Positions 27,227 through 35,691 of a stretch of DNA of 64,000 nt are shown here, piece after piece (the stretch's first letter is position 1; each line of letters opens with the position of its first letter). The stretch lies in the NCBI GenBank assembly GCA_015067825.1, contig SVLQ01000001.1, forward strand, positions 138,485 through 202,484. Direction: 5' to 3'. A model generated the notes under the pieces. That model did no database searches. It worked only from the letters and a program-made list of their open reading frames with translations, and was not told the origin of the DNA. Made by a program: the position numbers and the translations under genes. Source of the DNA: Oscillospiraceae bacterium. Its GTDB lineage: Bacteria > Bacillota > Clostridia > Oscillospirales > QAMX01.

Positions 27227-27809
27227 ATACTTTTTGCCGCAACAAACCGTGTTTGTTGCAGTAAACGTACAGATATCCCTGTCTGCGCAGCTGCAGGCGT
27301 GTTTCGGCGTTGCCCTCGGGATAGAGCTTGACGAGGCGGAAGCTATCGGGGGTGACGTAGGCGAGGAAGGAAATAAAATGTTCTTTGGTCATGTCGTGAC
27401 GAACGGTTAAAAAGTGCTCATCCTCGACTGGTTCGATTGCAATTCTATGTTCCTCGTCCACTTCTTCCGCGCTCAGACACGGCAGCGTGATCCCACAGCA
27501 GCTGATCAGCGCGCTGCCGATCGCGTGGATCACATTACCGCAAACCGGACAGACGTAGATCCTCGTGCGCAGCATATTGCCCGAAACGTTTTTGTTGACG
27601 ATCGGCTGCCCGGAGAGAAGTTCCGCCACCGAGACGCCGAGTGCACCAGCCAGCGGTTCGAGCAGGGAAATATCCGGCAGACCTTTGGCGGTTTCCCATT
27701 TTGAGACCGCCTTATCGGAAACACCGACAAGCGCGGCAAGTTCTGCCTGCGTCAGTCCCTTGGATTCCCGCAGAGACCGGATCGTTGCGGCTGTTACGTA
27801 GTTATCCAT
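27225..27809 (-). CDS. HTH (XRE) regulator fused to a 2Fe desulfoferrodoxin/superoxide reductase
   Basis: 194 residues. Residues 6-66 form an XRE-type helix-turn-helix (LRESKGLTQAELAALVGVSD). The rest is a full desulfoferrodoxin: C87, C90, C104 and C105 match the Fe(Cys)4 desulforedoxin centre, and H121, H138 (HDM), H144 (KEHFI), C184 and H187 (CNKHG) match the Fe(His)4Cys centre that reduces superoxide. All ligands are kept, so it could both detoxify superoxide and use either iron site to tune DNA binding. The second reading is inference. Lone gene with its own promoter. Confidence 0.88.
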   Translation of the reverse strand: MDNYVTAATIRSLRESKGLTQAELAALVGVSDKAVSKWETAKGLPDISLLEPLAGALGVSVAELLSGQPIVNKNVSGNMLRTRIYVCPVCGNVIHAIGSALISCCGITLPCLSAEEVDEEHRIAIEPVEDEHFLTVRHDMTKEHFISFLAYVTPDSFRLVKLYPEGNAETRLQLRRQGYLYVYCNKHGLLRQKV

Positions 27810-27845
27810 TCCAATTCACCTTTGCAAAGAAGTATCAGCACTTAC

Positions 27846-27874
27846 AGTATACCGTATTTTCCAACGATCTGCAA
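27846..27874 (-). promoter_or_regulatory. Promoter of the HTH-desulfoferrodoxin gene
   Basis: Minus strand TTGCAG (27874-27869) and TATACT (27851-27846), 17-base spacer. Confidence 0.65.
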
Positions 27875-27890
27875 CCTACGCTGCGTAGAG

Positions 27891-27928
27891 AAAAAATCGA
27901 TCCCTTCGGAATATCCGAAGGGATCGAT
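27891..27928 (-). terminator. Terminator after the flotillin gene
   Basis: A perfect 14-bp stem (27896-27909 with 27915-27928); on the minus strand it runs into TTTTTT (27896-27891). Confidence 0.85.
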
Positions 27929-27940
27929 ACGTATGAGCAA

Positions 27941-29320
27941 TTATTCTTCCGAACCGGATTCTTCACTATGCGGTTTGCCGAGATACTCCGGCAAGTCCAT
28001 ACCGGCCATTTGAAAGAGATCGTTCATCGGGGGGATCGATTTCATCAGGGAAGATGCAAAGTTAGCAGTTGCAGACGTGCCATCCTTGCTGCCGCCGTCC
28101 CAAACAGTGATCTTGTCGAACTTGAGGTTCTTGATCGCTTCGACTTGCGTCTTGACGAGCTCTTCGAGTTTATCGGCGATCATCAACTTGATTGCCTGGC
28201 TCGGGTCGCCGCCGGCGGCACGCACAATCTCCGCGAGACCAGCCGCCTGCTTGACAAGTTGAATTTCCATACCGCGGGCTTCCGCTTCCATTTTGGCGTA
28301 GATGGCCTCGGCTTCGCCTTGTGCGCGGATCTTAGCGCGTTCGGCTTCGGCCAGCGCTTCAATCTCAATTCGTTTGCGGTTGATCTCGGTCTGCACGATA
28401 ATATCGGCTTCCAGAGTAGCCTTTTCCTTGTCGGCACGCGCCGCTTCAGCAGCCTGTTCAGCGGCGTAAGCTTCTTGCAGAGCCTGTGCCGCCGCAATCT
28501 TTTCCGCAGCGGTCGCACGGCGCAGAGCGTCGGCTTCGACTTCACGGCGAGAAGCATTAGACTGCGAAATTTCCGCCTGTGCGTTGTTTTCACCTTGGAT
28601 GGCCTTGGCATTGGCGTCAGCAACTTGAACACGCTGATCCATGTTGGCATTAGCCTGGCCGATTGCGCCGTCGCGATCCTTTTCAGCAACAGAGCGTTTG
28701 GCGTCGTTGATCGCTTTTGCCGCCGCTTCTTTACCGAGCGCTTCGATGTAGCCGGATTCGTCATTGATATCCGTGACGTTGACGTTGATTAAGCGGAGAC
28801 CGATCTTTTTCAGTTCCGATTCCACATTACCCGAGACTGCCAACAAAAACTTATCGCGGTCGGCGTTGATCTCTTCGATGTCCATCGTTGCAATGACCAA
28901 ACGAAGCTGGCCGAGAATGATATCCTTTGCCAATTCCTGGATTTCAACAAGCTTCAACCCGAGCAAACGCTCGGCGGCGTTTTGCATGATTGTCGGTTCG
29001 GTCGAAATACCAACAGTAAAGCGAGAGGGGACATCAATGCGGATGTTTTGGCGGGAAAGCGCGTTGCGCAGATCGACGCTAATAGAAATCGGCGTCAGAT
29101 CGAGGTATTCATATGCCTGAAAAACGGGCCATACAAACGACGCACCGCCGTGGACACAGCGCGCCGACCGCGTTGTTCCGTCGTTGTTGCTACCGACTTT
29201 ACCGTAGATCACCATGATCTTGTCGGACGGACATTTGCGGAAGCGAGAAATTACCAAAATCAAAAGCGTGAAGAACAATAGCGCGATAACAGTGATCAAT
29301 CCAATCACGAACGGTGACAT
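27941..29320 (-). CDS. Flotillin family membrane scaffold protein
   Basis: 459 residues. An N-terminal membrane segment (about 5-26) precedes an SPFH domain (about 30-200) and a long Ala/Glu/Lys-rich coiled coil with EA repeats (about 205-360), the flotillin layout. Such proteins organise functional membrane microdomains and recruit transporters and signalling proteins. The tail ends MDLPEYLGKPHSEESGSEE. It lies 51 bases after the NfeD-like gene, as in the B. subtilis yuaF-floT pair, and ends at the 27891 terminator. Confidence 0.93.
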   Translation of the reverse strand: MSPFVIGLITVIALLFFTLLILVISRFRKCPSDKIMVIYGKVGSNNDGTTRSARCVHGGASFVWPVFQAYEYLDLTPISISVDLRNALSRQNIRIDVPSRFTVGISTEPTIMQNAAERLLGLKLVEIQELAKDIILGQLRLVIATMDIEEINADRDKFLLAVSGNVESELKKIGLRLINVNVTDINDESGYIEALGKEAAAKAINDAKRSVAEKDRDGAIGQANANMDQRVQVADANAKAIQGENNAQAEISQSNASRREVEADALRRATAAEKIAAAQALQEAYAAEQAAEAARADKEKATLEADIIVQTEINRKRIEIEALAEAERAKIRAQGEAEAIYAKMEAEARGMEIQLVKQAAGLAEIVRAAGGDPSQAIKLMIADKLEELVKTQVEAIKNLKFDKITVWDGGSKDGTSATANFASSLMKSIPPMNDLFQMAGMDLPEYLGKPHSEESGSEE

Positions 29321-29371
29321 TTTTTCTCCTCCTTCTTCAATAAAAAAGCAACCAAAATCAAACTGCGTAGA

Positions 29372-29998
29372 TCATGCGTGGTCCGTCAGTCGTTCAACGA
29401 TCAGGGAATCCCCCAATAAACCTGACACAAAGACTTTTGATCCGGTAGGCAGAAAATCGTCTCCATCCCAAATCGCCTCTACTTCGCATAGCTTTCCGTG
29501 CAACACAAGACTAATCTTGCCGTTGCCACGCTTTTTCGGCGGAATAGGGATATAGACTTCGCCAACCGTACCAACTGCGTTTTTCAGTTGGACGGCGCCG
29601 TTTTCCTGCAGACGTTGTACAGCCCTCATGACGAATGCGTAGATAATATCTGCCACCGCACCGGAAATCAAACCGACAGTAATCGATAACAGAGGCGATT
29701 GCTGTAAGCTGACGACCAGTGTAGTCCAACTACCGATGGCAAAAAATGCAAGGATACCGCGCAGCGTAAACAGCTTTAAGCCGCCAACTTCGTCCCAGTC
29801 CGGTCCGTCATCAAGATTATCTACCATGTCTGGTAGGCCATCTCCGTCAGTATCTACTGCGACACCGCCCGGTCCGCTGTCAGAGAGTCCAAATAGAAGT
29901 AACGCAAACTGAACAACTAAAACAATCGTTGTCGGCACCGCAATACACAGAGCAATTTGCTGGTACAACGCCAATGACTCCCAGAACGCACTCATCAT
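29372..29998 (-). CDS. NfeD-like membrane protein with an acidic DxDxDG loop
   Basis: 208 residues. TM1 is at about 13-38, two further helices at about 78-100 and 105-128, and a C-terminal OB-fold-like domain (about 138-208) matches NfeD proteins that partner flotillins. Between TM1 and TM2 lies VDTDGDGLPDMVDNLDD (48-64), a calcium-binding thrombospondin type 3-like repeat not expected in this family. The domain call for the OB fold rests on VGTVGEVYIPI and the partner gene. Confidence 0.8.
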   Translation of the reverse strand: MMSAFWESLALYQQIALCIAVPTTIVLVVQFALLLFGLSDSGPGGVAVDTDGDGLPDMVDNLDDGPDWDEVGGLKLFTLRGILAFFAIGSWTTLVVSLQQSPLLSITVGLISGAVADIIYAFVMRAVQRLQENGAVQLKNAVGTVGEVYIPIPPKKRGNGKISLVLHGKLCEVEAIWDGDDFLPTGSKVFVSGLLGDSLIVERLTDHA

Positions 29999-30050
29999 AC
30001 CACTTCCTTTCTTTTTTTGGCAAGTGCGCGCCTGCTTGCCTTGTGGTATT

Positions 30051-30079
30051 ATTATACCTGCTTACTCCGGATAACACAA
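30051..30079 (-). promoter_or_regulatory. Promoter of the NfeD-flotillin operon
   Basis: Minus strand TTGTGT (30079-30074) and TATAAT (30056-30051), 17-base spacer. The rest of the 29999-30292 gap is AT-rich and shows no gene. Confidence 0.7.
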
Positions 30080-30292
30080 CATCTACCTGAAACGACCACG
30101 AACACAGGGAGATGGTTGACATATCGCTCGCAACACAATCTTCGTTTTTCGCAGAATATCTCCGTTTTTCTCGCGTTTTCATGACCTCATTGCAAATCTG
30201 CAAAAAATATCACCCTGACAGAGAATAACAGAATATCTGTATCAAAATCAGAGAAAAAACACACCGGCTAATTGCGTAAACGTTTTGTATTT

Positions 30293-31237
30293 CTATTTTT
30301 TCAGAACATTTTCCCGGAAACAATCATCCAGGATCCCTAACTCTTTTGCCCCCATCATCAAAGCACCGATCTGCGGCGGAGTCGCAAGCAGTTCGACCGC
30401 AAGATGTCTGCAGCCCAGTGCAGCAAGGGCCGCGCGGAATGCCTCGTTATAGCGCTCGGAATGCTCAAACACACCGCCGTAGACCGCAACGTGTTCGGCG
30501 CCGGAGCGTTTATGCAGACAGGCGCACAACTCTGCCGAGGAATACGCCGCCGTTTCGATCACTTCGATCGCCAGTTCGTCGCCGCTTTGCGCAGCACGGT
30601 CGGTACCGGCGGAAAGTGCGGCGATGTCGGAGGGTTTGAAGTCCTCGGAATAGATGATCGGGATCGCCTCGCGCAAAGTCGGCGTCCCGAAATGCTCGCA
30701 GAAGATCGGCCGGAGCAGCGTTTCGCGGCCGTAATCCTCCGCTTCCGCTGCCGCCAAAAGCGCACGGCGGCCGATATCAAAGCCGCTGCCGCTGTCGCCG
30801 AGCAGATATCCCCAGCCGCCGGCAATGTGCTGCCGACCTTCGACGTCGAATGCCGCGCCCATCGAGCCGGTTCCGGCGATCAGAAGGATACCGGGTTTGC
30901 CGCCGGTCGCCGCATAGAGCGAGACCGAAACGTCGGAATCCATCAGGCAGCGCGCCGGATCAAAACGGTCACCGCAGAACTCGCGCACGAGCGCTTCGTC
31001 TGCCAGCGTATCCAGCGCGGCAGATCCGATCGCCAGCATCGCACAGTCGTCAGCAGTTGCATTGTTGTCGGCAAGCAGGGCATCGACTGCGTCGAAGAGA
31101 TTTTTTCGCGCAGCGGACATGCCAATCGCGTTGAAATTGATGCCGCCGCAGTCGGCTCTGCCGAGAATATGTCCTTGTTCGTCTGCAAGGGTCAGGCGGG
31201 AATGGGTACCACCGCCGTCAACACCGATCAGATACAT
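30293..31237 (-). CDS. BadF/BadG-type kinase, N-acetylglucosamine kinase-like
   Basis: 314 residues of the ASKHA fold. The phosphate-1 loop is GVDGGGTHSR (5-14), the phosphate-2 segment ILLIAGTGSMG (about 116-126), and an adenosine loop follows near VAVYGGVF. Family members phosphorylate N-acetylglucosamine or related sugars with ATP, though some act on other substrates. It is the last gene of the five-gene operon, 24 bases after the HAD phosphatase, and no clear terminator follows. Confidence 0.85.
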   Translation of the reverse strand: MYLIGVDGGGTHSRLTLADEQGHILGRADCGGINFNAIGMSAARKNLFDAVDALLADNNATADDCAMLAIGSAALDTLADEALVREFCGDRFDPARCLMDSDVSVSLYAATGGKPGILLIAGTGSMGAAFDVEGRQHIAGGWGYLLGDSGSGFDIGRRALLAAAEAEDYGRETLLRPIFCEHFGTPTLREAIPIIYSEDFKPSDIAALSAGTDRAAQSGDELAIEVIETAAYSSAELCACLHKRSGAEHVAVYGGVFEHSERYNEAFRAALAALGCRHLAVELLATPPQIGALMMGAKELGILDDCFRENVLKK

Positions 31238-31261
31238 AAAAAACGCTCCTTCATTTCACAC

Positions 31262-32056
31262 TCAAAGCTCCGCACACAGTTCTGCGACGGAAGGATAGAT
31301 AAAATCCGCGTACGCTTCGGTCTGCTTCTCATAGTCTTCCAACGTGGTCTCGCCCGACAGAACGAGCACAGAGGCCATACCGGCGTTGTTTCCGAATCGG
31401 ATATCCGTCATCAGCCGGTCGCCGACCATCGCCGTAGTGGCAGCCTCGAAGCCGTAGCGAGCCATCGCAGCATCCGCCATGGTTTTCTCAGGTTTACCGA
31501 AAATGATTGGACGCTTGCCGGTCGTCGCTTCGATCAGGCAAATCATCGAACCCGTGTCGGGAATGAATCCGTTTTCGACCGGGCAGGTAAAGTCCGGATG
31601 CGTTGCATAGTAGGGAACACCTACGGTGATCCAGTTGCAGGCGTCGACAAGCTTTTGATAGGTCAGCGTTTTATCGAATCCGAGCAGCACGCAATCCGGT
31701 GTTTCAGCCGTACCGTTTACGATGGTAAATCCGGCGGTTTCCAACTGCACCTGCAGCTCCGGCGTCCCCAGCAGATATACCTTTGGCGGAGCGCCAAAGA
31801 TCTTGAGGAGCGAAAACACAGCGGCATCACCGGAGGTAAAGATATCGTCCTCGGTCACAGTCACGCCGAGTCGCGCAAGCTTTTGCACGTAGGTGGCAGG
31901 GGAGGCCGAGGAATTGTTGGTCAGAAAGATCGCTCTGCCGCCTTTTTCGGCGATGCGCGTAAGCAGCGGGATCGTCCCCGAAAACAACTGGTTACCGAGG
32001 TAGATCGTCCCGTCCATATCCAAGAGAAAATTTTTGATCTTGCGGATGTCGTTCAC
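31262..32056 (-). CDS. HAD-IIA family phosphatase (NagD-like)
   Basis: 264 residues. The nucleophile motif is LLDMDGTIY (D13, D15), motif II is the LTNNSS segment near 44, and motif III/IV is MVGDRLMTDIRFG. The C2 cap suits small phosphosugars, glycerol phosphate or nucleotides. Its place between the glycerol-1-phosphate dehydrogenase and a sugar kinase suggests a glycerol phosphate or sugar phosphate substrate (inference). Confidence 0.9.
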   Translation of the reverse strand: MNDIRKIKNFLLDMDGTIYLGNQLFSGTIPLLTRIAEKGGRAIFLTNNSSASPATYVQKLARLGVTVTEDDIFTSGDAAVFSLLKIFGAPPKVYLLGTPELQVQLETAGFTIVNGTAETPDCVLLGFDKTLTYQKLVDACNWITVGVPYYATHPDFTCPVENGFIPDTGSMICLIEATTGKRPIIFGKPEKTMADAAMARYGFEAATTAMVGDRLMTDIRFGNNAGMASVLVLSGETTLEDYEKQTEAYADFIYPSVAELCAEL

Positions 32057-32069
32057 AGAATCCGTCCTT

Positions 32070-33344
32070 TCAGACCCCGATCGGATCTTCTTCCAAAATA
32101 TCGAGCACGCGCATCATCGTCATTCTGAAGCGCGCATAACGGCCGTAACGCAGACCCTGTTCTTCGAGGTGGAGCGGGATATCCGCTTCGGCACACGTCG
32201 CCGCACCGCCGGTCTTACGGATCAGATCGCGGATCTCGTCCCCCGAAGGTACACGAGCGAGTGCGGCGCGCAAAGTCTCCCAGTTCGCCTCAACAGAACC
32301 CGGAACGATCTGGTCAACCGGATTCGGCGTATTCTCGGTGCGGCATTCATCCAAAAGCGAACCGTAGATCGGCGCCAGCGCATCCCAGTCGATATCACGG
32401 CGCAGTTCATGGACGAAATCGTAGGTCGCAAGCTTATTATAGACGTCGGCGACGAGGCCGGCGGCAATGCCGACCTTTTTGCCGTGGAATACCTGCGGAC
32501 GTCCCATCAGCGCATACTGCATTTCCCAGAAATGCGCGATGTGATGCTCCGCTCCGGACGCCGGGCGCGTACACCCCGAAAGCAGCATTGCCAAACCGGA
32601 AAGTACCAGCGCTTCCATCAACGAGGCGGCAAATTCCGGCGACTGCGAATCAGCACGGCGGGCAAGTTCCGCCGCATCATCGACGGCAGCGCGGGTGAGG
32701 GACGCGATCTGATCGCAGTAATATTCACCGGTCAGGCACGCAGCGACCTCCCAGTCAGCGTGGGCGGTGTATTTGCCGAGCAGGTCACCGAGGCCGGCAG
32801 CTTTCAGCACGGCCGGACTCTTGGCCAAAACGTCGCTGTCGGCAATGATGACCTCCGGCGCCTTGGCCGGGTAGGTACGCTTGAAGCCGTTTTGCGTGAT
32901 CGGCGCCATAACCGAGGCGAAACCATCCATCGACGGTGCGGTCGCGTAGATCGCAAAGGGCATTTTGAGCTCTGCGGCATTGAAGCGGCAGATATCATTC
33001 AGAGAACCCGTACCGACCGACAGGAGCGCTTCGGCGTCTGCAGCAAACAGATCACGTTTGACCCGCTCCACGCCGTTGGTGTCAGCGATCTGCAGATCAT
33101 CAAAAAGCGTCAGTGTCGTGCGGAAGCGCGCTGCACGCAGCGCATCCATAATGCCTTCGGCGGCTTTGAGCGTATTTTTGTCGGCTACGACGTGCAATTT
33201 CTTGCCAAACTCGGCCTCACGCAGAATGCGGCCGGTATCACCGGTATTTTTGTATCCGATCTCAAGACTGCGGATATTGATCTCGTGTTTTCTGCCGCAG
33301 GGACAATCGCGGAGAGAGTCAGTCACTTTTTTCAGATCAAGCAT
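32070..33344 (-). CDS. araM: sn-Glycerol-1-phosphate dehydrogenase (AraM/EgsA type)
   Basis: 424 residues. The family reduces dihydroxyacetone phosphate to sn-glycerol 1-phosphate, the enantiomer used in archaeal lipids; B. subtilis AraM is an NADH- and Ni-dependent member. Visible are the nucleotide loop GTGSLNDICRF, APSMDGFAS, and SGAEHHIAHFWEM with metal His ligands. An N-terminal DCPCGRKH cysteine motif is present. It lies 30 bases after lplA and 13 before the HAD gene. No prenyl transferase (PcrB-type) partner is in the window, so the fate of the product is open. Confidence 0.9.
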   Translation of the reverse strand: MLDLKKVTDSLRDCPCGRKHEINIRSLEIGYKNTGDTGRILREAEFGKKLHVVADKNTLKAAEGIMDALRAARFRTTLTLFDDLQIADTNGVERVKRDLFAADAEALLSVGTGSLNDICRFNAAELKMPFAIYATAPSMDGFASVMAPITQNGFKRTYPAKAPEVIIADSDVLAKSPAVLKAAGLGDLLGKYTAHADWEVAACLTGEYYCDQIASLTRAAVDDAAELARRADSQSPEFAASLMEALVLSGLAMLLSGCTRPASGAEHHIAHFWEMQYALMGRPQVFHGKKVGIAAGLVADVYNKLATYDFVHELRRDIDWDALAPIYGSLLDECRTENTPNPVDQIVPGSVEANWETLRAALARVPSGDEIRDLIRKTGGAATCAEADIPLHLEEQGLRYGRYARFRMTMMRVLDILEEDPIGV

Positions 33345-33374
33345 ACTATTCCATCCTTTTCAGAAATGATCGTT

Positions 33375-34337
33375 TTATTCTATGGTCGCCAGCCACGAGG
33401 CAACCTCGGTATACGCCCCCGTGCAGACGCGTTGCGCGGCTTCCGCCAATTCTTGCGGAAGAAAGCGGACACCGGTCAGGGTCGCGGCCAGTGCGGCCGG
33501 GAACTCTGTATCGAGGAGATCGGAGTTGACGCCGCATTCGGTCACAACACCGTTTGTGATCGTAAACAGCAATTTGATCCCACCGAACGCAAAACGGCGG
33601 CTGCAGGCTCGGTCAAATCGCGGCGTTTTTCCGTAACGAAACTCCCAAGCGCGGAATTCCGCGGTTTCTCGCTCAAGTTCCTCGCTGTCCGGCAGCACAG
33701 CGGATTCGGTCAAGCCGTATTCGGCAGAAAACGCATCAATTATCGCCGTACACAACCGTTCGATCGTCAGCTCTGGCGCAAACTCCGTCAGATTCGCCAC
33801 GCGCGATGAGACCGACTTAACGCCCTTTGCTGCAAATTTCTCCCGCTCCGGCGTCAGATACCGCCCAAAAACCGAAAGATCGCTCTCAACCAGCAAGGTT
33901 CCGTGCTGCAACGCAGCCCCGTTGCTGTGGAGAAACGCACTGCCCGAGAGCTTTTTACCACCGGCGACAAGATCGTTGCGGCCTGTCCGTTCGGCACGAA
34001 TCCCCAACGACCGCAGCGCATCCAAGATAACACCGTACTGCCGCTCCTCTGAAAACATCCCTTCCGGAAGACAGAAAGAATAGTTCAGGTTTCCGCCGTC
34101 GTGGTAAACCGCACCGCCGCCGGTACGTCGGCGCACAAGCAGCACGCCGTCGGCATCCATTGCAGCAAGATCACACTCCAGCCACGGGTTTTGGCTGCAT
34201 CCGATCACCACGCAGGGAACATTCTGCCAAAGATACAGGATCGGCTGGCCGATTTTGGCTGCCAAACGGCAAAACGAGGCTTCCAGTGCCAGATTGGAAA
34301 ACGGATCGTTTTCCGAGCCCATCCAAAAAAACGCCAT
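33375..34337 (-). CDS. lplA: Lipoate--protein ligase
   Basis: 320 residues. It attaches scavenged lipoate to acyl carrier domains in an ATP-dependent way. The catalytic loop RRTGGGAVYHD (about 73-83) and the substrate lysine in VAGGKKLSGSA (about 147) are seen. The C-terminal accessory domain is present. No lipoylated enzyme, such as a glycine cleavage H protein, lies in the window. Its ATG is 3 bases after the DUF362 stop. Confidence 0.9.
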   Translation of the reverse strand: MAFFWMGSENDPFSNLALEASFCRLAAKIGQPILYLWQNVPCVVIGCSQNPWLECDLAAMDADGVLLVRRRTGGGAVYHDGGNLNYSFCLPEGMFSEERQYGVILDALRSLGIRAERTGRNDLVAGGKKLSGSAFLHSNGAALQHGTLLVESDLSVFGRYLTPEREKFAAKGVKSVSSRVANLTEFAPELTIERLCTAIIDAFSAEYGLTESAVLPDSEELERETAEFRAWEFRYGKTPRFDRACSRRFAFGGIKLLFTITNGVVTECGVNSDLLDTEFPAALAATLTGVRFLPQELAEAAQRVCTGAYTEVASWLATIE

Positions 34338-34340
34338 CGT

Positions 34341-35420
34341 TTATTCAACTTCCTTGATGTCGTAATCAAAGCTGCCCATACCGATCGATTCCAGCGCGCG
34401 CAGCTGCACGTACGGATCTTTGCCGTGGATGCGTTCAAAGAGATGTCCCTTTTCGCCGAGCTCGTAGCCGATCGGCACACCGGCGGGGAGGAAGTTTTCG
34501 GTTTTGATCATCGCAAGGGAGGCGTGTTCGATCGCGACGATATCATCGGAAGCAAGAATACCGATGTCCGGCACGATATCGGGCGTTGTAAAGCCCCAAC
34601 AGTCGCAGAGAACTGTGATATTCATCAGGAAATTGATATAGTAAACGTTGCCAGGAGCAAAGTGTTCGAGACATTTTTGCGTACAAAGCGCCATCCCTTG
34701 CTGGAAATCCTCAAAACGCCCGGCGTTGAGCGTGAATGCGCCCGTCGGACAGGTCTTGACGCAATGCTGGCAGGAGGTACAGTGGTGCTGGTTCATCTTC
34801 AGCTGATCGTCTTTGAACGAAAGAGCGGAGTGGTTGCAGTTATCGACGCAGACACCGCAGCGGATGCATTTTTCGTCATCCCACTCCAAGCCGCCTTCCA
34901 GACTGTGGATTTGGTGGCGCGTACGGTCGGAAACGCAGCCCATAGAGATATTTTTCACCGCACCGCCGAAGCCGCAGACGCCGTGTCCCTTGACGTGCGA
35001 GAGGTCGATCAGAACGTCGGCATCGTGGATCAGCCCGGCAACATCGACCTTGTGGAAGGACTTATAGTCCACGTCTTTTTCATAATAGTAATTGCCGTCC
35101 TCGCCGCAGCAGGGGACAATCGGGCATCCGAGATACTCCTCGGTGTAGCCGCGTGCACGGGCATTGCCGATCACGTGATCGGTGATAAAAACATCCGCAC
35201 CGTAGCTTTTGAGTTTGGAGATCAGGATCTCTACAAACATCGGGTGAATCGTTGAATAGCCGATCGAACGGCCGAGATGCATCTTGACCGCGGTCTTTTT
35301 GCCGCTGACAATAGAAGAGAGCGGCGATTCGTCCAGCAAACGTTCAAACTTCGCCGGAAGCGTTTCGGATGCGTGATAGGAGCGGAAGGTGACAGGAGCA
35401 AACAGTACAGACGATTTCAT
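34341..35420 (-). CDS. DUF362 protein with two 4Fe-4S clusters
   Basis: 359 residues. A DUF362 domain (about 1-180, KKTAVKMHLGR) is followed by a bacterial ferredoxin pair CIRCGVCVDNC and CTSCQHCVKTCP (about 193-230), and a return to DUF362-like sequence. It may move electrons in an anaerobic redox step; the reaction is unknown. It heads the five-gene operon under a perfect promoter, so it is probably the redox partner of one of the downstream enzymes (inference). Confidence 0.87.
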   Translation of the reverse strand: MKSSVLFAPVTFRSYHASETLPAKFERLLDESPLSSIVSGKKTAVKMHLGRSIGYSTIHPMFVEILISKLKSYGADVFITDHVIGNARARGYTEEYLGCPIVPCCGEDGNYYYEKDVDYKSFHKVDVAGLIHDADVLIDLSHVKGHGVCGFGGAVKNISMGCVSDRTRHQIHSLEGGLEWDDEKCIRCGVCVDNCNHSALSFKDDQLKMNQHHCTSCQHCVKTCPTGAFTLNAGRFEDFQQGMALCTQKCLEHFAPGNVYYINFLMNITVLCDCWGFTTPDIVPDIGILASDDIVAIEHASLAMIKTENFLPAGVPIGYELGEKGHLFERIHGKDPYVQLRALESIGMGSFDYDIKEVE

Positions 35421-35489
35421 ATTGTGATCGGTCCTTTCTGCGGATATTCCGCTAAAGATAGGTCGGACAGCTTATTACATACCATATTA

Positions 35490-35518
35490 ATTATAGACGA
35501 TTCCAACCTCTTTGTCAA
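35490..35518 (-). promoter_or_regulatory. Consensus promoter of the DUF362-lplA-araM operon
   Basis: Minus strand TTGACA (35518-35513) and TATAAT (35495-35490) with a 17-base spacer, a perfect match. Confidence 0.85.
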
Positions 35519-35607
35519 CGAAAACCGATGGTCGGATAAGACGGATTTGTTGTGTGATTTTATAACAGAATAAAGCCAAAATTAATCGTTTCACCACAAA
35601 AATGATA

Positions 35608-35636
35608 TTGACTGCCCTATGTTCGCGTGTTATAAT
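35608..35636 (+). promoter_or_regulatory. Promoter of the GGDEF-EAL gene
   Basis: TTGACT (35608-35613) and TATAAT (35631-35636), 17-base spacer, 56 bases before the start. Confidence 0.8.
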
Positions 35637-35691
35637 AACTCCAGTAGTTTCCATCTCCACGGTATTTCCGGCAGAGGCAAAGGAGTCTTTT

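Noticed and set aside
30404-33809. Two plus-strand open frames (574 and 591 codons) opposite the araM operon
   Set aside because: Antisense shadows of four recognised enzymes, with no start signals.
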